DNA of 64,000 nt, taken from contig NZ_CABVQK010000021.1 in the NCBI RefSeq assembly GCF_902499335.1, positions 62,001 through 126,000 on the forward strand, in the 5' to 3' direction. A program made the position numbers and the translations under genes. Numbering within the stretch: position 1 is the first letter of the stretch; every line of letters begins with the position of its first letter. Source of the stretch: Burkholderia lata. GTDB lineage: Bacteria > Pseudomonadota > Gammaproteobacteria > Burkholderiales > Burkholderiaceae. Positions 56,856-64,000 of the stretch are shown in pieces. The notes beneath the pieces were generated by a model. The model was not told the origin of the DNA, did not search any database, and saw nothing but the letters and a program-made list of their open reading frames with translations.

Positions 56856-56887
56856 TATCCGGCGGCCGCTTCAGCGCGGTCAGCGCA

Positions 56888-57520
56888 TCAGCGTCGCAGC
56901 AGATACGCGAGCAGTACCTCGGTGTTCATCCGGACCATCTCGGCGCGCTCGTCGGTGTCGGTGAAATCGCGGCCGAGCGTGGCGGCGAGCGTAAAGCGGT
57001 TCGACACGATGTAGTAGCCGAGCCCCGACAGCGTGACGTAGAAGCGCAGCGGATCGACGTCGGTGCGGAACAGCCCGGCCTTCTGGCCGCGCGTCAGCAC
57101 GTTGCCGAGCTTCGCGACGATCGGCGACATCATTTCGCGGATCCGCGTCGACTTGTGCAGGTAGCGCGCCTCGTGCAGGTTCTCGTTGTTGATGAGCCTG
57201 AGCAATTCCGGATGGTCGCGGTAGTAGTCCCAAACGAAATGCGCGAGCCGCGTGACGGCTTCGACCGGCGCGACGCCGTCGAGGTCGAGCACGCGTTCGG
57301 CCTCGGTCAGCGCGGAGAACGCGTGTTCGAGCACGGCCGTGAACAGCTGCTCCTTGCTGCCGAAGTAGTAATAGAGCATGCGCTCGTTGGTTTCGGCCCG
57401 ACGCGCAATCTGGTCGACGCGTGCGCCGAACAGCCCTCCACTCGCGAACTCTTCGGCTGCCGCCATCAGGATGCGGCGGCGCGTACCTTCAGGATCTCTT
57501 TTGATTTTTGGCTGATTCAT
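56888..57520 (-). CDS. TetR/AcrR family regulator
   Basis: 210 residues. N-terminal helix-turn-helix: GTRRRILMAAAEEFASGGLFGARVDQIARRAETNERMLYYYFGSKEQLFTAVLEHAF. The C-terminal ligand domain (DYYRDHPELLRLINNENLHEARYL...) is of the type seen in RutR/NicS-like repressors. Its target is unknown; it is divergent from rsxB across 252 bp and convergent with phaZ. Confidence 0.9.
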   Translation of the reverse strand: MNQPKIKRDPEGTRRRILMAAAEEFASGGLFGARVDQIARRAETNERMLYYYFGSKEQLFTAVLEHAFSALTEAERVLDLDGVAPVEAVTRLAHFVWDYYRDHPELLRLINNENLHEARYLHKSTRIREMMSPIVAKLGNVLTRGQKAGLFRTDVDPLRFYVTLSGLGYYIVSNRFTLAATLGRDFTDTDERAEMVRMNTEVLLAYLLRR

Positions 57521-57772
57521 GGTGGCGTTTTGCTATGTGAGCCGCTTGATCCGGACCGGCACCCCCACCGCCTTGGCGCCGGCCGCCCTGGAACGGGCGC
57601 GCCGCGTGCGGCCGCCCTCCTGCTGAGCCCCTGCAAAAAAGCGGTTCGATTATGCGCACAGACGGCGTCCAGCGCAATGCGGGAAATCGGCGATAATCGA
57701 GCTTTGGCAAACCTTTCCGGCCGCGCCCGACGCGGCCGAGAGCCATTCGGCGCCGCTGCGCCCGTTGTCACC

Positions 57773-58678
57773 GTGACCGATTCCAAGACACTCGCAGATC
57801 GCATCGAAGATCTGCTTCCCCAGACGCAATGCACGAAGTGCGGCTATAACGGCTGCCGTCCGTACGCCGAGGCAATCGCCGCCGGCGACGCGAACTACAA
57901 CCAGTGCCCGCCCGGCGGCGCCGAAGGCATCGCGCGCCTCTCGAGCCTGCTCGGCAAACCGGTGATTCCGCTGAACCCCGTCAACGGCAGCGAGCATCCG
58001 CGCGCGGTCGCCTTCATCGACGAAAGCCTGTGCATCGGCTGCACGCTGTGCATGCAGGCGTGCCCGGTCGACGCGATCGTCGGCGCGCCGAAGCAGATGC
58101 ACACGATCATCGAGTCGCTGTGCACCGGTTGCGACCTGTGCGTGCCGCCCTGCCCGGTCGACTGCATCGCGATGCTGCCGGTGACCGGCGATCGCACCGG
58201 CTGGGACGCGTGGTCGCAGGAACAGGCCGATGCCGCGCGCGAACGCCACGACCTGCGGCTCGCGCGCCAGCGCCGCGAACGCGAGGCCGCCGAAGCGCGC
58301 GCAGCAGCACGCCGCGCGGCCAGTGCCGCGAAGCCGGCTGCGGCACAAGCGGAAACGCAATCTGCCGCGCCGGCCGCCGCACCGGCCGCTGACGACGCCG
58401 AAGCGAAGAAGCGCGCGATCATCGCCGCCGCGCTCGAACGGGCGCGCAAGAAGAAGGAAGAACTGTCCGGGCAAGACGCCGGGCCGAAGAACACCGAAGG
58501 TGTGAGCGCGGCCGTCCAGGCACAGATCGACGCGGCCGAGGCACGCCGCAAACGGCTCGCCGAACAGCAGGCCCAACGCGACGCCGAAGCAGCGGCCGCG
58601 AACGGCGACGACGAGAACGACGCAGGCAACGACGGCCCGGGCGGCCCGTCCGCACCGCCCGACCAGAACACGCCATGA
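57773..58678 (+). CDS. rsxB: RsxB/RnfB-type ferredoxin subunit
   Basis: 301 residues from a GTG. LADRIEDLLPQTQCTKCGYNGCRPYAEAIAAGDANYNQCPPGG is the 4Fe-4S site of RnfB/RsxB, followed by two ferredoxin clusters CIGCTLCMQACP and CTGCDLCVPPCP. It lacks the N-terminal membrane anchor of classical RsxB and has a long Ala/Glu/Arg-rich, helical C-terminus of about 130 residues. No other rsx/rnf genes are near. A GATAAT at 57692-57697 argues against starting at the upstream ATG (57677). Overlaps nth by ATGA. Confidence 0.87.
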   Translation: MTDSKTLADRIEDLLPQTQCTKCGYNGCRPYAEAIAAGDANYNQCPPGGAEGIARLSSLLGKPVIPLNPVNGSEHPRAVAFIDESLCIGCTLCMQACPVDAIVGAPKQMHTIIESLCTGCDLCVPPCPVDCIAMLPVTGDRTGWDAWSQEQADAARERHDLRLARQRREREAAEARAAARRAASAAKPAAAQAETQSAAPAAAPAADDAEAKKRAIIAAALERARKKKEELSGQDAGPKNTEGVSAAVQAQIDAAEARRKRLAEQQAQRDAEAAAANGDDENDAGNDGPGGPSAPPDQNTP

Positions 58679-59319
58679 ACGCCAGCAAACGACGCGCGAT
58701 CTACGAAACGCTGCAGAGCCTCAATCCGCATCCGACCACCGAGCTCGAGTACTCGACGCCGTTCGAGCTGCTGATCGCCGTGATGCTGTCCGCGCAGGCG
58801 ACCGACGTATCGGTCAACAAGGCGATGCGGAAGATGTTTCCGGTCGCGAACACCCCGCGACAAATCGTCGCACTCGGCGAAGAAGGCGTCACCGAGTACA
58901 TCAAGACGATCGGCCTGTACCGGACCAAGGCGAAGAACGTGGTCGCGACGTGCCGGATCCTGCTCGACCGCTACGACGGCGAGGTGCCGGCCGATCGCGA
59001 AGCGCTCGAGGGGTTGCCCGGCGTCGGCCGCAAGACCGCGAACGTCGTGCTGAACACTGCGTTCGGCCAGCCGACGATCGCGGTCGACACGCATATCTTC
59101 CGGGTCGCGAACCGCACGGGGCTCGCGCCGGGCAAGGACGTGCGCGCCGTCGAGGCCGCACTCGAGAAGTTCACGCCGAAGGAATTCCTGCAGGATGCGC
59201 ATCACTGGCTGATCCTGCACGGGCGCTACGTGTGCAAGGCCCGCAAGCCTGAATGCTGGCACTGCGCGATCGAGCCGCTGTGCGAATTCAGGCCGAAGAC
59301 GCCACCGCCCATGGAGTGA
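58675..59319 (+). CDS. nth: endonuclease III
   Basis: 214 residues, normal for Nth. Helix-hairpin-helix LEGLPGVGRKTANVVLN with the catalytic Lys near residue 120, the catalytic Asp in AVDTHIFRV, and the 4Fe-4S site C-x6-C-x2-C-x5-C (CKARKPECWHCAIEPLC). It removes oxidised pyrimidines from DNA. The ATG overlaps the rsxB stop. Confidence 0.97.
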   Translation: MNASKRRAIYETLQSLNPHPTTELEYSTPFELLIAVMLSAQATDVSVNKAMRKMFPVANTPRQIVALGEEGVTEYIKTIGLYRTKAKNVVATCRILLDRYDGEVPADREALEGLPGVGRKTANVVLNTAFGQPTIAVDTHIFRVANRTGLAPGKDVRAVEAALEKFTPKEFLQDAHHWLILHGRYVCKARKPECWHCAIEPLCEFRPKTPPPME

Positions 59320-59470
59320 CGCGCAGCCGCGGCTGACCGGCCGCAGGCTGCCGCCCGGCGTCATGCGGCCGGACACTCGTTGCATGCCCCATCGGCCGTT
59401 GTTCCGCCGGTAACCTGCAGCCGCGACAGCGTAGCCACCCGCGCCATCGCCCCTGCTTTCCCCTTCCAAG

Positions 59471-60400
59471 CTACGCGTTGGACGTCGCCGTTGCGTCGTC
59501 GGCCGCCGCGCCGCCCGCGCGTACCAGCGCCAGCACGGCAGCCAGAATCGCGACGCCGCCCGCCCACTGCAGCGGCGACAGCGCTTCGCCGAACAGCAGC
59601 GCCGCGAGCGCGACCGTCACGACCGGTTCGAGCGTCGACAGCATCGACGTGCGCGCGGCCCCGAGCCGTTCGAGCCCGGCAAAGAACGCGAGCATCGCCG
59701 CGACCGTCGACACGAGCGCGATCGCGAGCATCGACGCCCAGCCGCCGGACGTCGCGGGCCAGCGCGGCGGCGCGCCGAACGCCGCGGTTCGCACGACGGC
59801 GATCGCCACGAGCGTCGCGGTCGCCGACAGGCAGATGATCGCGGTGGTCGCAAGCGGATCGACGCCGCGCGTCGCCTTCGTGCCGCCGACGATGTACAGC
59901 GAATAGATCACCGCGGCGGCCAGCGCGAGCGCGATCCCGAGCGGCTCGCCATGCCCGCCGCCGACCATCAGCGCCGAACCCGCGACGCAGAGCACGAGCG
60001 CGACGGCCTTCGCGCGCGTGAGGCGCTCGCCGAGCCACCAGGCGGCCAGCAGCGTGACGAAGGCCGGATACAGGTACAGCAGCAGCGCGACGAGGCTCGC
60101 CTGCGCGTGTTGCAACGCGCTGAAATAGCAGAACGACTGCCCGACGTAGCCGAGCGCGCCCATCGCCACGAGCGGCGCGAGCGCGCGCCCGCGCGGCCAG
60201 GTGACGCGGCGATGCCGTGCGATCGCGGCGAGCACCGCCCCGCCGATCGCGAAGCGCACGATCAGCAGCCCGAGCACATCCACGCCGGCCGCGTACGCGT
60301 AGCGGCCGAAGATCGCCATCGCGCCGAACGCGGCGGCGGACAGCGCGACGTAGAGCGTGCCCTGCAGGGCGGCGGACGATGGGCGGGCGGTGGCGGTCAT
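59471..60400 (-). CDS. EamA family (DMT superfamily) transporter
   Basis: 309 residues with ten predicted membrane helices in two EamA repeats (about 12-140 and 155-290): SAAAFGAMAIFGRYAYAAGVDVLGLLIVRFAIGG, and the second-repeat SMLSTLEPVVTVALAALLFGEALSPLQWAGGVAI. Drug/metabolite type exporter; substrate unknown. Convergent with nth. Confidence 0.9.
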   Translation of the reverse strand: MTATARPSSAALQGTLYVALSAAAFGAMAIFGRYAYAAGVDVLGLLIVRFAIGGAVLAAIARHRRVTWPRGRALAPLVAMGALGYVGQSFCYFSALQHAQASLVALLLYLYPAFVTLLAAWWLGERLTRAKAVALVLCVAGSALMVGGGHGEPLGIALALAAAVIYSLYIVGGTKATRGVDPLATTAIICLSATATLVAIAVVRTAAFGAPPRWPATSGGWASMLAIALVSTVAAMLAFFAGLERLGAARTSMLSTLEPVVTVALAALLFGEALSPLQWAGGVAILAAVLALVRAGGAAADDATATSNA

Positions 60401-60734
60401 GACGGAACGGGTGCGAGCGGCGTGGCGACGGAAATCGTCGGAGTGTAACGGTGCGACGGTGGCGAGCCTAGCCCGCGCTTACCCGTTCCCGGATGCCGAG
60501 GGAGGACGCTGGCGACCGGCCGGCACCGAGCACCTGTACTGCGTGCGGCTGGCGGCTGGCGGCTGGCGGCTGGCGGCTGGCGGCTGGCGGCTGGCGGCTG
60601 GCGGCTGGCGGGCAATCGTCGCCGCCACGGCTGCCGCACAACCCGCTCCCGCCCGCCGCCAGCGCCGTCCGCCGACCCGGCGTACAATGCGCGACGCGGC
60701 ATCACGCCGTCCGAATCACGACGTTTCCCCCACC
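60401..60734. other. intergenic region with 7-mer repeat
   Basis: 334 bp between the divergent EamA gene and the DUF1841 gene. It contains the nine-copy GGCTGGC repeat (60547-60609) and the promoters of both genes; a clear -10/-35 pair was not found. No gene is supported. Confidence 0.6.
60547..60609. repeat. tandem repeat, 9 x GGCTGGC
   Basis: Nine perfect head-to-tail copies of the heptamer GGCTGGC (63 bp). It lies 126 bp before the DUF1841 start and 147 bp before the EamA start. Heptamer arrays of this kind slip easily, so copy number may vary, altering promoter spacing. Confidence 0.97.
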
Positions 60735-61169
60735 ATGTTCAATCCAAGCCGCGACGAAGTGCGTCGCTTTTTCACCGAGACCTGGCGCAAGCAGCGCGCC
60801 GGCGAGATCCTGACGCCGCTGGAAGCGATGGCAGCCGACTGGATCGTCGAGCATCCCGAATACCACGACGAACTCGCCGACGCCGATGGCGCGACCGCGC
60901 GCGAGTACACGCCCGAGGAAGGCCGCACGAACCCGTTCCTGCACCTGTCGATGCACCTCGCGATCAGCGAGCAGCTGTCGATCGACCAGCCGCCCGGCAT
61001 CCGCGCTGCGCACGACAAGCTGGCGGCCAAGCTCGACTCGACCCACGAAGCGCAGCATTCGATCATGGAATGCCTCGGCGAGACGATCTGGGAAGCGCAG
61101 CGCACCGGCACGCCGCCCGACACCGACGCGTACCTGCAGCGCATCCTGCGCCGCGCATCGCGCGACTGA
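60735..61169 (+). CDS. DUF1841 family protein
   Basis: 144 residues, soluble and mostly helical: MFNPSRDEVRRFFTETWRKQRAGEILTPLEAMAADWIVEHPEYH, then NPFLHLSMHLAISEQLSIDQPPGIRAAHDKL and STHEAQHSIMECLGETIWEAQRTG. The HxxMHLxxxEQ and HExxHxxMECL segments hold conserved His/Glu, which could bind a metal. Function unknown. It is a single gene ended by a terminator. Confidence 0.88.
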   Translation: MFNPSRDEVRRFFTETWRKQRAGEILTPLEAMAADWIVEHPEYHDELADADGATAREYTPEEGRTNPFLHLSMHLAISEQLSIDQPPGIRAAHDKLAAKLDSTHEAQHSIMECLGETIWEAQRTGTPPDTDAYLQRILRRASRD

Positions 61170-61213
61170 GCGCCGAGACGCCCGCCCACGCCACGTGGCG
61201 GCCGGAGCGCGGA

Positions 61214-61248
61214 CAAAAAAATACCCCGCCGAGGCGGGGTATTTTTGC
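61214..61248. terminator. bidirectional terminator
   Basis: A7-TACCCCGC-CGAG-GCGGGGTA-T5: a near-perfect stem flanked by A and T runs, serving the convergent DUF1841 and cytochrome genes. Confidence 0.93.
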
Positions 61249-61275
61249 TACGCGGGCCCGTCGGGCCCGTCGTGC

Positions 61276-61635
61276 TTACTTCTTGAACACGAGATCGGTT
61301 TCTTTCAGCGACTCGATGTAGGCCGCGATGTCCTTCATGTCGCTGACCGACAGGCTCTGCACCTGCGCCTGCATGATCGCGTTGTTGCGACCGAGCAGCG
61401 GGTTCGTCAGGCCCATCTGGTACTGGCGCATCGCCCACACGAGGTAGTCGGCATGCTGGCCGGCGAGGCGCGGATATTCTGCGTTGATCGGCTTGTTCAT
61501 CTGCGCGCCGTGGCAGGCGGCACAGTTGTGCGATTCGACCAGTTCCTTGCCCTTCGTGATGTCCGCCGCGTGTGCGGTACCGATCGCGAGGCCGGCCGCC
61601 AGTGCAACCGCCGCCGTCTTGAATGCGTTGTTCAT
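61276..61635 (-). CDS. secreted class I c-type cytochrome
   Basis: 119 residues: signal peptide (about 1-23, TAHA), single heme site CAACH, and a Met-ligand region SLSVSDMKDIAAYIESL at the end. It resembles the small periplasmic c553/c4-half type electron carriers. It follows another mono-heme cytochrome by 40 bp on the same strand, probably as one transcript. Confidence 0.9.
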   Translation of the reverse strand: MNNAFKTAAVALAAGLAIGTAHAADITKGKELVESHNCAACHGAQMNKPINAEYPRLAGQHADYLVWAMRQYQMGLTNPLLGRNNAIMQAQVQSLSVSDMKDIAAYIESLKETDLVFKK

Positions 61636-61675
61636 GAATGCTCCTGTCCCGCCGGTCAGATCGGCGGCGCGCGCT

Positions 61676-62035
61676 TTACTTGTAGGGATTGTCCTTCGTG
61701 TCGGCCTTCTGGACGGCGTAGTACGCCGACAGATCCGCGATGTCCTGGTCCGTCAGCGAACCGGCGATCGCATTCATCGACGGGAAGTGACGATCCTTCT
61801 TGCGGTAGGCCTTCAGCGCGTTCTCGAGGTATTGCTGGTTCTGGCCGCCGAGGACAGGCACCCGGTAGACCTCCGGGTACGCCGCGCGGTAGTCCTGGAT
61901 GCCGTGGCAACCGATGCACATGGCGGCCTTGCTCGCCCCGTCCTTCGGGTTGCCGACCACACCGGCCGCCTGCGCGCTGCCCGCGAGCGCCACGAGCGCT
62001 GCGACAACGACGTGTTTGCCGACGAATTTGTTCAT
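61676..62035 (-). CDS. secreted class I c-type cytochrome
   Basis: 119 residues: signal peptide (about 1-23, SAQA), heme site CIGCH, then YRVPVLGGQNQQYLENALKAYRKKDR and SLTDQDIADLSAYYA. Together with the downstream 119-residue cytochrome it looks like the two halves of a diheme c4-type protein coded separately. TACAAT on the minus strand (62142-62137) may be the -10. Confidence 0.9.
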   Translation of the reverse strand: MNKFVGKHVVVAALVALAGSAQAAGVVGNPKDGASKAAMCIGCHGIQDYRAAYPEVYRVPVLGGQNQQYLENALKAYRKKDRHFPSMNAIAGSLTDQDIADLSAYYAVQKADTKDNPYK

Positions 62036-62281
62036 AGCTCTTGTAACCTAGCTTGAGGGGAAACTGGCGCCAAAGCGGCAACGGCCCGCGCCGTTATGCT
62101 TGTCAGGTCGCCACGCAGGCCAAAAAAAACGGCCAGATTGTACCGCGTCGGCGGGGAACGCGTCCACAAGGCGCCCCGGTTCGCCCCGCCACAGCCCCGC
62201 AACGATACGCGGGCGCGGCCCAACCGGACAGCCCTTCTGACTTATACTGGGTTTTTTTCCCCGATTGAGAAGAGCGCCGCC

Positions 62282-63124
<843 letters not shown>

Positions 63125-63151
63125 TCCTCCCCCATCCGCGAAGGCCCGGCC

Positions 63152-64000
63152 ATGCTGCTCAATTTCTTCTACGCGCTGCGCGCAGCCAAGCTGCCCGTCT
63201 CGGTGAAGGAATACCTGACGCTGCTCGAATCGCTGAAGGCCGGGCTGATCTCGCCGTCGATCGACGCGTTCTACTTTCTCGCGCGGATGACGCTCGTCAA
63301 GGACGAGCAGTACTTCGACAAGTTCGACCAGGCGTTCGGCGCGTATTTCCATGGCGTGTCCGCACTGCCGTCCGAAGCGTTCGACATTCCGCTCGACTGG
63401 CTCGAGAAGCGCCTCGAGCGCGAGCTGTCGCCGGAGGAGAAGGCGCAAATCGAAGCGATGGGCGGCCTCGACAAGCTGATGGAGCGCCTGAAGGAACTGC
63501 TCGACGAGCAGAAGGAACGCCACGAAGGCGGCAACAAGTGGATCGGCACCGGCGGCACGTCGCCGTTCGGGCACGGCGGCTACAACCCGGAAGGCGTGCG
63601 CATCGGCGGCCCGTCGAACGGCAACCGCACCGCGGTGAAGGTGTGGGAAGCGCGCGCGTACCGCGACTACGACGATTCCGTCGAGATCGGCACGCGCAAC
63701 ATCAAGGTCGCGCTGCGGCGGCTGCGCCGCTTCGCGCGCGAAGGCGCCGCCGAGGAGCTCGACCTGCCCGGCACGATCCGCAGCACCGCCGCGAACGCGG
63801 GCTGGCTCGACCTGCGGATGGTGCCCGAGCGCCACAACAACGTGAAGGTGCTGATGCTGCTCGACGTCGGCGGCTCGATGGACGATCACATCAAGCGCAC
63901 CGAAGAGCTGTTCTCGGCCGCGAAGGCCGAATTCAAGCACCTGGAATTCTTCTACTTCCACAACTGCGTGTACGACCACCTGTGGAAGAACAACCGCCGC
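63152..64000 (+). CDS. VWA domain protein (CoxE-like), 3' truncated by window
   Basis: The first 283 codons are present; the gene continues past the window. Helical N-terminus (MLLNFFYALRAAKLPVSVKEYLTLLESLKAGL), a Glu/Lys-rich segment, then a von Willebrand A domain beginning VKVLMLLDVGGSMDDH, with the MIDAS DxGxS motif as DVGGS. It is the usual partner of MoxR ATPases (CoxE/YeaD type). Substrate of the pair is unknown. Confidence 0.88.
   Translation, partial: MLLNFFYALRAAKLPVSVKEYLTLLESLKAGLISPSIDAFYFLARMTLVKDEQYFDKFDQAFGAYFHGVSALPSEAFDIPLDWLEKRLERELSPEEKAQIEAMGGLDKLMERLKELLDEQKERHEGGNKWIGTGGTSPFGHGGYNPEGVRIGGPSNGNRTAVKVWEARAYRDYDDSVEIGTRNIKVALRRLRRFAREGAAEELDLPGTIRSTAANAGWLDLRMVPERHNNVKVLMLLDVGGSMDDHIKRTEELFSAAKAEFKHLEFFYFHNCVYDHLWKNNRR

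Overview
The window is a GC-rich (about two thirds G+C), gene-dense stretch of a Burkholderia chromosome, most likely chromosome 1 of a Burkholderia cepacia complex species. That assignment rests on codon usage, gene order and the protein sequences themselves (aerobic HemF, MgsA, a very large second FtsK, intracellular PhaZ, WaaL/MsbA cluster); no search was run. About 62 protein genes are supported. I saw no rRNA, tRNA, CRISPR array, insertion sequence or prophage.

Layout. 1-1,731 (minus strand): the 5' end of an ABC-type permease, a DUF4126 membrane protein, a SugE/Gdx guanidinium exporter preceded by a two-hairpin guanidine-II (mini-ykkC) riboswitch, and a DUF333 protein. 1,890-10,331 (minus): a complete high-affinity potassium system in the order small membrane peptide-kdpF-kdpA-kdpB-kdpC-kdpD-kdpE, with a palindrome that may act as an attenuator between kdpC and kdpD and an AT-rich KdpE-box-like site in front. 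10,539-13,503: quinone oxidoreductase, a small secreted protein, methylglyoxal synthase and a short-chain dehydrogenase. 13,732-21,599 (plus): housekeeping genes upp, yebC, purD, then hemF-nadD-rsfS-rlmH-maf-rng. 21,682-22,495 (minus): a small two-gene cassette (DUF1493 protein plus an STM2901-like protein) that looks foreign beside its neighbours.

22,791-27,896 (plus): yggL, a low-complexity Gly/Thr/Val lipoprotein followed by a striking hexanucleotide repeat, a PRC-barrel lipoprotein, an MFS transporter and a short FUSC protein. 27,961-36,149: an RcnB-type periplasmic protein and an LPS assembly block (msbA, two family-2 glycosyltransferases, O-antigen ligase waaL, two family-9 heptosyltransferase-like genes). 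36,451-46,034: dnaE, trhO, gluQRS, rhlE, a MliC-type lysozyme inhibitor, a tiny lipoprotein and purT. 46,248-51,767: a META-domain lipoprotein and a 1,598-residue FtsK with a linker of almost 1,000 residues. 51,865-56,799: a secreted lactonase-type beta-propeller, a GH15 glucoamylase-like enzyme and intracellular PHB depolymerase phaZ, whose promoter is framed by two near-identical inverted motifs that look like PhaR sites. 56,888-64,000: TetR regulator, rsxB-nth, an EamA transporter, a 7-bp tandem repeat, a DUF1841 protein, two tandem c-type cytochromes, and a MoxR ATPase with a von Willebrand A partner that runs off the end.

No large undescribed system stands out. The best candidates for new biology are the DUF1493/STM2901-like pair, the in-frame repeat tail after the lipoprotein gene, the small membrane peptide ahead of kdpF, the giant FtsK linker, the histone-like tail of PhaZ and its putative dual operator, and the intergenic 7-mer repeat.
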